Below are positions 1-11,339 of a stretch of DNA of 64,000 bases, piece by piece (within the stretch, counting starts at the first letter, position 1; every line of letters begins with the position of its first letter). The notes under the pieces are model-generated. The model worked only from the letters and a program-made list of their open reading frames with translations. It was not told the DNA's origin and searched no databases. Where the stretch lies: contig CM038912.1 in assembly GCA_021904315.1 (NCBI GenBank), forward strand, positions 24,650,949 to 24,714,948. The letters run 5' to 3'. The DNA is from Sphagnum magellanicum (Eukaryota > Streptophyta > Sphagnopsida > Sphagnales > Sphagnaceae). A program made the translations under genes and the position numbers.

Positions 1-56
1 ATTGAATTTGTCCAAATCCAATTTAAATCAATATTTAGGTATTAAGTTGAACTAGG

Positions 57-175
57 TACCTACCTACCTATATACCTACCTACCCATCTAGGCTAAACAC
101 TTATTTAGATAGGACCTATTTACCTAGCTAGGCCAAATACTTACTTAAGTAGGTAGGTAGGTAGAAAAGTAAGTA
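57..175. repeat. Degenerate ACCT/AGGT-rich short repeat
   Basis: Runs of CTACC on the plus strand (about 57-90) are followed by runs of GTAGG (about 153-165), so the two halves are roughly inverted. The same TACCT/AGGTA-rich style recurs at about 13,340-13,640, 26,340-26,525 and 52,270-52,560. It has no coding potential. It may be the eroded flank of the hairpin element that follows, but this is only a guess. Confidence 0.4.
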
Positions 176-309
176 AATAAGTTAGGAAAGTATGTAGTTA
201 GGTGTAAGTACATGAATATTTATATTTTATTTTGGGTTAAATTGTTTTTATTGGCTCATCACATATGTCCATGTTTTAAATATGAAAATGTAAAAACAAA
301 ACACCTTGT

Positions 310-435
310 TTATATACTTTTCAAGATGAGAATGAAAGCCAAAACATATGGGACAAACTTTTTAGTTCTTGACTTGGAACTAAAAAGTTTGTCCCATATG
401 TTTTGGCTTTCATTCTCATCTTGAAAAGTATATAA
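310..435. repeat. Perfect 59-bp inverted repeat (hairpin / MITE-like)
   Basis: Positions 310-368 and 377-435 are exact reverse complements, separated by an 8-nt spacer. I compared the arms base by base and found no mismatch. Transcribed from either strand it would fold into a 59-bp stem with a very short loop. The arms contain a motif (ATATGGGACAAACTTTT) that also occurs in shortened form at 13,282-13,334 and 52,213-52,265. A foldback MITE is the simplest reading. A small-RNA precursor is possible but has no independent support here. The open frame across it simply reads through the palindrome. Confidence 0.85.
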
Positions 436-2079
436 TTAATAGGTAATTGACAATTAACTAGTTAACTAATTAGCTAACTAATTAACTAATAAAATTAATA
501 ATTATTTATAATAATAATCATCAATATATTATGATAATAAATTAATTATATTATTAGTTATTATTAAATATTACTTAATTTATTAGCTAAATAAATAGTT
601 ATAATATTTAATTTTAATTATATATGAACTATAATGATTTATCAACCAATTTCATTAACTAGTAATTGGCTAATATTGAAAGAATTAACTAATTATTAAT
701 AATTATAAAAATGAGTACTATTTCTTTAATCTAATAATATAATTAAAACCTAGCCTAAGCTAATTATTTTATTATAATTATTCCCATTATTATTTTCATT
801 TTTATAGTTCATAATAAATGTAAATGTAAATATTTAATAATACAAATAACATTAATTCAATTATTATTGTAGCTAGTTAGTAGCCAAGGTTAACTATTTT
901 ATTTTTATTATTCATGTTATTACTTCACTCATCATAACTATTTATGAACTATACAATAAATATTTTATATTTTAATAAGTATTTTTTCCTTCAAAAATAT
1001 TTTTTGCATTTGTATATTAATTTATTATATTTCCATTCTAATTACTACAATAATTTTAATAAAATAATAAAAATAGAAAATAAGAATTATATATCAATAA
1101 TTGAATATAAGCATTGACTAATTAATAATTAATAAATATTAATTATAAATCTGAAATATAAAAACTTTAAAATACATATTAATATTTCTTGGTAATTATT
1201 ATAATATAGTAACACTTCATAATTGATTATTTATAATAATAATTTTAATGTAATTTGTAGCTAGCCTAGGTTAGCTATTTATTATTATATATTTTTATAT
1301 ATTATTATGTCATTTGTTAGAGCTATTATAATTTATTATAATTTTTTTATAAATAAAAATTAATTTTAATCATTTTAATCATTTGAAAATATTTTATAAT
1401 ATAATATTATTATATTATATTTTAGTAATTATTTCAGTAATTATATAATTATTTCCTATCATTTTAATATCATCATCATCATTATGTAATAAAATATTAT
1501 TATTAAAAAAACATTAGTGAAAGATAATATCGAATTTTAGTTTTTTATTACATGTAACTAATATTTTTATAAATAATAACAAATGTCATTTGTAATCATT
1601 TTAAGAAGTATAATAAGATGGTTTAGATAAACTTATAATATGGGCACAATATTTAGTAAATATTTTACATAAAATTTTAATATACTCAAAATATACACTA
1701 ATTAATGTAACCATAATATTGAGGCCAATTATGATAATAATAATACTTGAATACACATGTAATATGGTTGTTCATGTACATTCAAAATACATTTATAAAT
1801 TTTACTACACCCAACTATAATCCTTAGAATTCACAAAATACACCTTTGTATATTCATAGGGTTTTAACTAAATTAGTCACATTTGCAACTAATGGGACAT
1901 AAATTATTCCTATTGGATGAAAACCAAATTAAATGTTGTTCACATGGAAGGATGAACATCAAAATAATCACAAACTAGTTGCAATGTAGTCCCAAATATG
2001 ACCAACACAAGAAATAGTTGCAAAAATGTCCAAATGTAATTACAAATAACTAATAGTTGCATGTAATCGCAAATAAAAT
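436..2079. other. Very AT-rich intergenic tract
   Basis: Dense short A/T words (TTAAT, ATAAT, AATTA), with no open frame of note and no recognisable element boundaries. From about 1,940 the base composition changes, and three TAGTTGCA-like words appear before the CACTA-like end. Confidence 0.6.
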
Positions 2080-2108
2080 GGTTACATTTTGGCCAATTTC
2101 TACTAGTG
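2080..2108 (-). mobile_element. CACTA-like transposon terminus
   Basis: Read on the minus strand from 2108, the sequence begins CACTAGTAGAAATTGGCC and continues into AAAATG. CACTAGTAGAAA is the typical start of plant CACTA (CMC/En-Spm) terminal inverted repeats. Three TAGTTGCA-like words at about 1,976-2,060 could be subterminal repeats. I did not find a convincing partner terminus in this window, so the element is either a solo end or degraded. Confidence 0.45.
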
Positions 2109-2199
2109 CAATTAATCTTCAACATACCATCCTCACATATAATCTCTTTAACCCCTATCCCACCTTGAAAAATTATAGGATACATGGTTCATGAATTAA

Positions 2200-3440
2200 A
2201 TGGCAACTGATGGATATGGCACATTTTGTCCATAGTGTTGGGTTGATTTGGGCCAACAACCACATGTGGACAAGAGATATTGATATGGTTTGGCCTATGC
2301 GATTCATCATTTACCTCAAGAAAATAGTTGGTGTTATGTTTAGCCAAACCAAACACCTTTTCACCTTGAAGATGAGGAATTCATGTCGTGAATGAAAACT
2401 TAAAAGCATAATTGGCAATGATTATCATAAGTTTGGCAGCATCCTTTAACATGTGGGCCCTTTTCAATAGGAATTAATTCCTATCATGACCATGGCCAGA
2501 TGGATCGCCTTGGCAAGGACGGTCCAACTATGGACCGTTCAAAAGGATGACCATAGTTTTCGCATGTTGTTGTGTACAAGGAAGTGCTGAATTTCTCAAT
2601 TGCTCCAACTAGATGTTATGCACATTTTCATGAAGATTGCAAGTTGGCATGTCTAATGGTAGAAGTGAAATTTAAATTCTTGTAGAATATTTCACACTAT
2701 TGTAACAACAAATTTGCATTTCACATGCCTATATTCACTTCTTTTGTTTTAAGTCTAAATAAACTTAACACTACAATTCATTCCAACATCATATTCATGG
2801 TTATTGCATATAAAATCTGCACTTCAAAATACATTGTAAAAAACTCCAAAAATAATATTACAATTCATTTCATCATAATCTAACACTATAGAAAATTCAC
2901 ACAAAATATGAACATAAAATTCATTGTAGAAATCTATGTTTCTATGTATTACTGAAAACATCAATCTAAGTTATAGTGTAATCCCATTGTTTGTTGAAAA
3001 AAATTCCAAAACAACATTTAAAATTTGTGCTATATCAAAATAAAATTTGTGGTTTTCTATTGCAAGTACTTCCAACACTTCCTATTCTTCTCCCACAAAA
3101 AATAAAAACACCGTGTTTCCTCTTCTTCTCCTGCTCTTGTTTTCCAGAACTCCGCCTTTCAGAACCATCCCAAGTCACATCATAATGATCCAAAGCAATA
3201 AGAATTCAAAATTCAAATTAATAAAGTTCCTTAATTAGTGTGCATCCTAATTACCTTGTTCATCCCAAATCACATACTTAGCTTACCCCCTTAACATTAC
3301 CCCCTCTGTACTTTGGATTTCATCCCCAAAATCCTTGTAAAATGATAGAAATGAAATGATGGTATTTTATATCCTTGTAAACATTTATATCCCCTACCAC
3401 AATGTTGTAACCCTAATCTACACAAAAACCAATGGTTCTA
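2200..3440. other. Unassigned non-coding DNA
   Basis: Moderately AT-rich sequence with no recognisable gene. Short frames near 2,210-2,395 and 2,991-3,238 do not resemble a known protein. The sequence becomes pyrimidine-rich on the plus strand towards 3,100, consistent with approach to the minus-strand coding fossil beyond 3,450. Confidence 0.4.
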
Positions 3441-3449
3441 TATCTATGT

Positions 3450-6400
3450 TTTTCTCTGTAGTTCCAATCTCCTCCCCCATTAATTCAGTTTGTGGTTCGA
3501 TATCTAGATGGTATCTTGGATATCTCTTCTTCTAATGTTAGAAAAGCCTCCACCTTTTCCTATTCCTAAATTCCCTCTACTTTTTCTTTTTTTTGACCCC
3601 CTCCTCTAAAGTCCTATGGTATCTCTAGTTATACCTCCTCCTCCTCCTGAACTCTTCCACTTCTGAGGTTTTGTGATTCTTCAATCTGTATTTCCTCCTC
3701 TTAAGTTGTCCCACTAAGCCATGCTTTTGTTTCTTCATCTTGGTCCGATACCTCTGTATTTGTTGGATTACCACAAATGAAATCTGGAAAATTCTTTTGA
3801 TAAGCTTCCAACTTGTACCTCATAATTCTTTCATGCTAGATTCTTCTCCAACTCCTTTGTAAAATATTCCTTTGCAACCTCCCACCATTCCTCAAATTCT
3901 ACTTTAGAGTCCTTCATCTTGTTCATCTTCATCAGTGTATAATATTACAACATTTGTTCATAATCCTTTAATCTTTTCTTGATACAATTTGGATCCAAAT
4001 TCTTCCTTTGTTCTTATGCCTTTTCCAATTGTGCTTGCAAGTGCTACAAAGTTTTTTGATACTCCTTCTTGTCCTCCATGAACTGCTCTCTTTCTACCTT
4101 TGTTGTCTTTCTTCTAAGCTCCTTAAACTACAACAGAGACACATTTTTTAGATTTATCAATTCCAAATTTATCAAAACATTTTTATTTATTTATTTTTTT
4201 TAGTCAGTGCTTTCATCCGACTATCCAAAGCCTCCTGTTCTTTTTTATGAAAAAATAGTGCTTATGTCCACTTCATGTCTATGGTTTCCCATATTTCAAC
4301 CTTTTATTTTAAATTATGTAATTTTTCATCCTACGACTTCAACCATGATGTGCTACCCTTGAGCTCCTCATTCTCATCTTATAGTTTTTTAATGAGTACT
4401 ATATTTTTATGCTCAACTTCTACCTTATTCTTCCTCTAGATTTCCACATTATTCTTATACCTGACACGCTCCCAAGTTCCTAGTTAAACCCAAGTTGGGT
4501 TTAAGTTACTCAACAACGGAATTGTGAAAAACTCGGAGCACGCTCCCAGCTCTCAGCACCAAAAGGGGTAGAGGGGCATGCTGAAGCTCTGGGATGGGAT
4601 TAGGTAGAGTGACAAGCTTTAGTTAATTACTTGAACTTGCATCAAACCAACCAACAAGTTGGTTAGTTCACTTTCTGGAGCACCTTTGGTGTTAGGACAA
4701 GCCACAGGCAACTCTAGACTCACATGACTCACCACGGCTCGGACTCGGGGGAAGCCACCACCTTCCCCCATATAGTATACTTTGTGTCTCTCTGCGGCAC
4801 CCACATCCAAATGGCTTTTTGTCCTGGGACTCCCAAGGAGGAGTCTCGAAACTATCCCAGTTTGGACTTTTGGGACTTTGTGAGGTCATAACTCTTTTCT
4901 CAAACCTTCGATTGGAATGAGGTCTAAAGCAAACTTGTAGCTCTCCTCGAGAGCTTTCCAATGGTGTATCGCATTCCACCTGCACACATCGAGGTCGGGT
5001 CGATTTTTAACTTTTAGTGGTCGGAAGTCAAACTGCCAGTTTGACTCCTGTCCCTACTTTTTTTCATAACTTGTGCTGTAGATGTTCAAATGGCCCATGC
5101 GACCCATTTTCGACATCTACACTTTGATAGCTTTCCAATAATATAAAGAACACCCTAATGCAAGGTGTTTTGACCCCTGCATCGAACTATGAAGTTTCGG
5201 GAGTCCAAGAAAACTCCCAAGTCCCAATTTCGGGAGTGTAAGTTTCATCCTCACACTCTTTCAAAGTAGGGTTGTGACAATATCCCTTTTGGAACTTTCT
5301 TTCCTTATCCAATTCCTCCTATAACATTGCCTTCTCCTTCTCCCTTGTAACCAATATGTTCTTCAAAGTGTTTACTTCCAGGGTCAAATTCCCCATATTC
5401 AGACTCACAATTACCATGGTTTGAAATAACTCAACTGCTTTATATGCTTTCATTATTTTTGTAACTACCTCCTCAACTGACTTTGGTGTATTTGGCTATG
5501 TTATAGGATCTCCAGATCCTTCTGCATATGATCCTAACTCTTATACCATTATTCTCCCCAATTCAAATTCAAATGGGAATCCTTCTGTAGGTTCTAGCCT
5601 ACTAGGTGGTACCTACAATTCTGTTGGTCTAAACTTTTCAAAAGTAGGTTGTGTTGCCACTCTTTCCGTCTATAATTTAATAGCTTGTAGACCTTCCTAT
5701 GTTTGTTATTGTTGTTGCTGCAAATGATGTTGTAAATGTTGAAAATGTTTTGGACTTCCAATGGTCTCCATCCAATCTTCACATACATCCCCTTCAAAGT
5801 GTAGATGTTCCTCACCCTTTGGAAACCTTATGTCATGCTCCCTCTTAACTCCTTGCTTTGCTCTTAACTGCCTTTCCTATGGTGATGTCATTTGTGGTAT
5901 TTTCTACCTTTGTTCACTCGGCTATCTCTCATGTGGAGATGTCATCTATGGTACTGCTATAATTTTTCTAACTACCTAGACCATTGGTGGAACTGCCCTT
6001 ACCACTATTGGTACTACAAATGGTTCCATTCTACCCCTCATCATTTTTTGTGCCCTCAATTTTGTGTTCTCATATTCCCTCTTCACTCTTAAGCCTAAGG
6101 CTCGTCCTTCCTCAATTCTATTCTTCCTCTTGAAAGCACTTTTTGGAAAGTCTGCTACAATTTTTTTTCTATTCTCTAATGTTGTCTACATCTTTTCCCT
6201 AGTTTTAACCTTGGTTGATGGTTTCTTTGGATTGTCCTTTTGATGCACAAACAAATATTGAAATATTTTTGCTAATACAAAAGCAAATTGACAAGTATCT
6301 TTCTTATCCCCCTTATTCTCCTTAACATACTTATACCACCTATCTAGTTCACTACACAAATTATTGAACATAATTTGTGCCCAATCTACATGTTGCCCCT

Positions 6401-7600
6401 TCTTTGCTCTCACTAATGTAATAGCATTTTTGTTACTAAAATATTCTACCTTCTCCCTCTAATAAATGATAGATACAATGGCAAAATATCTGACAAAGTA
6501 TGGCTAACCCGAATTCTTTGCATTCCATTGATCTGCAAAAGAATTTATAAGTGCAAGTTTACAACTTTGTAATGCTTGAACTACTAGTGACTTATTGACC
6601 TATCCTTTCAGTTCTTCTACATACACTTTTGCACACCACTCCAAAAACATCTACAATCAATTGTTTACTGATTACATACACCTTATCCTTATGCCCAAAG
6701 TAGATATTTGCCCCCTTGATTAAGAATGTGTTCAAAAAATTCCAACATTACATCAAGCATCAGTGTTTCCCTTCCCATCAGAAACAAAGGCACAAGCCCT
6801 ACTTTATCCAAAGTCTTTTTCTACAGCAATATCCTTCCAATTCTCCATCCGTTCTATATGTTTGTCATTGTTTTGTTTTGTTTATGTCCACATAAAATGC
6901 TCAAGATCTAGAATTTTAACACCTTTCTCCAAAAGTGTAGCTTTGTCCAGGATTGTTTGTCTTTTCATTACTGCTTCCACTTCATGCTGCTCCATTTCCA
7001 TCAACCTTCGTTGTGCTTCTACCATTATTTGCACCTCTATGGCTTGTTGCACTATCAACTACATTTCTATGAATAACTGTTCTTCTTGCACAACAACATT
7101 CTTCTCCCTTACAGCCTTCTACATTGTCTGTGCTTTCACAACAATGTTCTTCAGTTTTGTCTTCCTTCGATTCTTCAATGCACATTGGATCTATTAATGT
7201 AGCTCATGTTCCTGTTTGCTATCTTACACCCCAACATCATTTACTTCTGTGCAAAAACTCAACTACAAATGTTCTAATTATATCTATGTCTTGAATTATT
7301 GTTTATGCAAATTGTATCTTCACATTATACGCCTTCCCTTCTACACATTTCGAAGATGATGATGAATGCGGCGATGACCTTACATCCAACAATTGAATAT
7401 TCAACACTCCTTCTCTCTTTGCTCTTCTCAACTCCTCTTCTGCTTTTGTTCTTATCAACAATTTCGCCTTCTCCTCTTCCCTTCATTTGTGTTCACTCCT
7501 CTACACTTCCTTTTCCCTTGTTATTCATTGTAATTTTTCAATTGCACTTTCTACATTCATACTGTTGTGAACCCCAAAACTTTGAAAATGTGCACAACTT
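3450..7600 (-). pseudogene. Coiled-coil ORF fossil, probably gypsy-associated
   Basis: The minus strand is purine-rich and reads for long stretches as Lys/Glu/Gln-rich protein typical of coiled coils, from about 7,600 to 7,000 and again from about 5,500 to 3,450. Between them, about 6,700-6,190, lies a compact, well-ordered domain with a WYKYVKENKGDKKDTCQF segment. A continuous 75-residue frame at 6,186-6,413 covers its core. The order (coil, globular domain, coil) resembles the extra ORFs that some plant Ty3/gypsy elements carry after pol, often annotated as a putative plant transposon protein domain. The gypsy integrase end lies just upstream on the same strand (8,205-8,470), which fits. 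The fossil is broken many times and is interrupted by an inserted LTR (4,462-5,279). I do not recognise the family with certainty, and a host gene cannot be excluded. Confidence 0.5.
4462..5279 (+). mobile_element. Solo-LTR-like element, copy A
   Basis: The element starts TGACACGCTCCC, ends GTTGTGACA (TG...CA ends) and is 818 bp long. It is flanked by ATACC on the left (4457-4461) and ATATC on the right (5280-5284), a 5-bp target duplication with one difference. It is homologous along its length to 14,453-15,361 and to 63,202-64,000. A shared CCCCATATAGTAT motif near 4,765 could be the LTR TATA box. No internal retrotransposon domain is attached, so it reads as a solo LTR. It sits inside the coiled-coil coding fossil and is therefore younger than it. 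Confidence 0.75.
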
Positions 7601-8204
7601 CCAGTAATAAACGTAAATTATTTTCGACAATTGCCTCGTTTTTTTTTTGTCCTTGAACATCTTGCCCATCACATTGATTTTTTCATTTGCCCGCCATCTT
7701 TTAATTAATGCATGATCCTTGAAATTAATACGGCCTATCACTACAAGTTTATGTGTCCTTTATACCACCACGTGGAAGCACTTAACATCATCATTATGAA
7801 TGAACATCATAGATTTCATCTTCTAATTACTCCACATTTGTAATCACCTTACATTATTTGTACTGTCCATATTGATTCAACTTCATTCGCCATGTACAAC
7901 TTCTACTAACTATGCCCATTTATCTCCTGATTGTGAAAACGCATATGGTGACTATATCAATTTCCTTGATGACTGTGCTCACAATTTTGATGATTGTGTG
8001 AACACTCTTGATGACCGAATGAAAACTACTACTAATTCAATTGATACTCCTGACATATCATCTATAGATTTTTGCATCCCAAATTCCACACTGCTACAAT
8101 TATTGTTATTCTAGAAATTGAAAATAAAGACTATGTTCGTCGCTAGATCTATGATCTATTCTTTATCTTCATCATTTTTCATCTATGGTTTGTGTAGCTA
8201 ACAT

Positions 8205-8470
8205 CCTTCATTGTCCTCTTTTGTGTCAAAATTTGCTTTCGAAACTCTATTTGCACTCTTTTCCCAATATATTAGCATATGTTGTTCTTTTTTTAAAACT
8301 TTACATTCCATGTATTTATAAGGTTTGAGCTTATTCATGTTGACCAACACAAGGTTAATTTCAAACTTCTCAATGGTCACCAATAACACAATGTTATTTA
8401 ACAACACATATTGTACTTTGTACGGTCCAAACCATTTCCTAGTAAACTTCCCTAGGTGTGACTGTTTGAA
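8205..8470 (-). mobile_element. Ty3/gypsy pol C-terminal remnant (GPY/F module)
   Basis: The minus strand encodes GKFTRKWFGPYKVQYV, followed by a segment ending VLVNMNKLKPYKYME. This pattern is the GPY/F module at the end of Ty3/gypsy integrases. The remnant is cut off at its upstream side at about 8,475, where the ~7-kb repeat begins, so the rest of pol is missing from this window. The coiled-coil fossil lies downstream on the same strand. This is an old, incomplete fossil with no LTRs identified. Confidence 0.7.
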
Positions 8471-8589
8471 GAAAGAGAAAACACAAATGTGAAAAAGAAA
8501 AAAACTTATTAAAATGAAAGTTGTGCATTCCTATGCTCCAACTCTTACATAAACAAGTAAGGGGGAAATACCAAGCTTGAAGTTTAAAG

Positions 8590-8956
8590 CAAACATGAAC
8601 AAGGCTAACATGTAGTAAGCAGGCAAGGCAATGATGGCAAAGTAGGCAGGTAGCGATGGTGCGCAAATAAGGCAAACATGCAAGTAATAGGCGAACAAGT
8701 AGCGATGGCAAACTAGGTAGCTAAGCAATAAGCAAGCGAAAGAACATGCAACAAGCAAGTGGGCAATGATGGCAAAATAGGTGGGCAATGATGGCGATGT
8801 AGGCAAACAAGTAGCAAGCAAGTGGGTGGGTGATAATGGCAAAGTAAGTAAACATGCCATAAGTAGGCGGGCGTGATTGCAAAGCGGGTAGATAAGCAAC
8901 AAGTAAGTGGGCAGTGATGGCAAAGTAGGTGGACCTCTAACAAGCAAGTGGGTGGA
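8590..8956. repeat. Quasi-tandem GCAACAAGCAAGTGGG repeats
   Basis: Short units built from GCAACAAGCAAGTGGGC and AATGATGGCAAAGTAGG recur with variable spacing. The same array occurs at about 47,530-47,904. Similar sequence resumes on the far side of the CACTA-like element (GCAACAAGCAAACGGGC from 11,343), so that element inserted into the array. The Leu/Pro-rich frames on the minus strand here are by-products of the repeat and not genes. Confidence 0.65.
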
Positions 8957-8959
8957 CAT

Positions 8960-11339
8960 TACACCACCAAAATGTGGCATTTATGACTACATTTATGATT
9001 ACAAAACTAGTCAAAATTGCCATTTGCAATTGGCTACGACTACAAAATATTATTGATATTACAAATATATTTGTGTATATAATAAAATTATGTACATTTA
9101 CAAATTAATAAATTGATATTTAAATATATTTTTGAATATTGATTTTACAAAATAATTATTCATTTAAGGTTTATTTATATATCGCATACATATGGTTTGT
9201 ACATGAATTGTATAATACACGAATCATAGAAAACATTATTGTAATATATGTCATTATACATACCAATGGTCAACAAAATCAACATATGTCATTTTTATGC
9301 TGATGTTCAAAGTGAATATAGTCAACCTGATCACACTAGTCAACATGGTGGGAACAAGTATTCAACCTGGGACCTTCTTGAATTGGCCAAAGGCCTTTGC
9401 CATCAACCTACCACATCACATTTGACACAATGTTGTCGCATAAAAAGTTTATCATGTTCCAATGTTGGAATGTATAAAAATACAAAGTTTAAAATTTAAT
9501 TTCTTCTCCAACACATATGAACATATGAATATGAATTATTAAACTTTGGAGCATAATCTACATATGTGGACCAACTAAAAATTCAAATAACAAATTTTGT
9601 TCATAGAAAATCACTTTTGAATTTTTAAAGTTTTAACATATCCATTATGTTTCAAACATGATAAACTTTAATATGTATAATTTGAATATAAAAATTTTAA
9701 TATTTTAAATCTATTTTGTAATTCTGAAATATGAATATAATATGATATTATTACTGTATTACATGTATATATATTATGTATCATATGTATATAATATACA
9801 CATATTATAATATACATATGAATATATACATATATTCAATATTTATACTTTATATATTAATCCCAATTTTCTATTTATTTTCAGCATATTGCAAATTCAT
9901 TAATAGAATTGATATTTAGAAAAAAATATTTACTAATTAATCTTCTTATATTTAATACAATATATACACATACATATGCAATGTTATATGTATATAAATA
10001 ATTACTGAAATATGTTATATATATATATATATTCTGAAATAAAATTATAAATAAAATAAAATAAATATTATATTTAATCATTTTTATAAAAAGGTCATTA
10101 TATATATATTTATTTATTTATTTATTTAATATCTTCTAAATTTATGAATCCTAAACCCGTATATAAATTTGGTAAAACTTTGTTAAATTTGGTTTAAATA
10201 GCATGAAATTGCTTAAATTATGTTATTTTTGTCATTAAAATAGGATATTTATATTAAACTTGGTTAGATTAAAGCTAAAGTTCATTAATTTTGTTTAATT
10301 TTGGTTAAAGTAATATAAATGAGGCTAAAGTAGGTTATTGTGGTTAAAATAGGATAAAGTTTTTAATATTTTGATAAATTTGGCTAAAACTTGGGTAAGC
10401 TTGGTTAAATGAAGATAATTTTTTAAAAACTAAATGATTTTGGTTAAATTTGGTTAAACATAGTAAAATTTTATTTAAATTTGATTAATTTTTGTTGAAA
10501 TTGAATAAACCCTAAAGCAAAAAAAATTAAGTTAAATTTGGTTATGTGTTTTGTTAAAATTTAAAAAATTAGACTAAACTTGGTTAATTTAAATTATTTA
10601 GGTTAAACTTTGATATTGAAGTTAAATTAGGTTAAATTTGGTGAAATCAAATTACATGAAAGCAGTTAGGTTAAACATGGTTAATTAAACTTGGATAAAT
10701 TTGAAATTTTTTGGCAACTAAAGTTTTTTAATGTATTTTGTTGGAACTAGGGCCAACTAGGCTAAATTGAATTAATTAATCTAAATTTGGTTAAACTATA
10801 CTTATGTTCAAATATGTTACATTAAGTTAAAAATATGATTATTTATAATAAATTAGGTTATTTAAGATAAACTATATAAGCTACTCAAGGTGAACTAGCC
10901 TTAAGTGGATTAAATTAGAATTGGATTAAGTTAAAATAAATTAACTTAAATTAAAATAGGTTTAAACTGATTCATACTTAATTAAGTCAAAATATATTAA
11001 CTTAGGAATTATTTAAATTAGATTAAATTAAGGTAAATTAAGTTAAGTTACACTTTTAATAGAAATTTGACCATGTTGATATGTATTTTTTTTTTTTCGT
11101 ATAAACTTGTTGAAACAAGGTTAAGTAATTACTTTAATATGTTTACGTTACCCATGTAGTCATATTTGTAATCATAAGTACCTTTAGTTGTAATCATAGT
11201 CATATTTGTAGTCATAGACTCATAATTATAATTATAGTTGTCAAAATGATTATGACTCAAAACCACTTACAATCATATGACTATTTTGGGCAATAGTTGC
11301 AACATGTCCTAATCGTAGAAACCACATTTTGGCATAGTG
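8960..11339. mobile_element. Non-autonomous CACTA-like element, copy 1
   Basis: The right end, read inward on the minus strand from 11,339, is CACTATGCCAAAATGTGG, a CACTA-type terminus. The left end (from 8,960) shares the CCAAAATGTGG part in inverted orientation, although its outermost bases are eroded. A 3-bp CAT flanks both sides (8,957-8,959 and 11,340-11,342), as expected for CACTA target duplications. The interior of about 2.4 kb has no transposase frame. It contains a long plus-strand GGTTAAA-rich tract. The element occurs at the same place in both copies of the ~7-kb repeat, so it predates that duplication. Confidence 0.6.
10140..11060 (+). repeat. Strand-biased GGTTAAA degenerate repeat tract
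   Basis: Over about 900 bp the words GGTTAAA, GGTTAAT and GGCTAAA recur dozens of times on the plus strand, and their reverse complements are almost absent. It resembles a decayed microsatellite or a dense set of internal repeats of the CACTA-like element. The equivalent tract in the second copy is about 49,130-50,040. It is non-coding. Confidence 0.6.

Noticed and set aside
6763-7197. 144-residue plus-strand frame
   Set aside because: It is antisense to the Lys/Glu-rich coiled-coil fossil; its Ser/Phe/Cys-rich composition is the mirror of that coding bias.
8531-8980. 149-residue minus-strand frame, Leu/Pro/His-rich
   Set aside because: It is the translation of the GCAACAAGCAAGTGGG quasi-tandem repeat; parallel frames at 47,620-47,928 are equally repetitive and no protein family fits.
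9350-9430. Possible tRNA-derived SINE (box A/B-like words near GGTTGAATAC on the minus strand)
   Set aside because: Only a loose box B match, no clear box A, no tail and no target duplication; the stretch lies inside the CACTA-like element.
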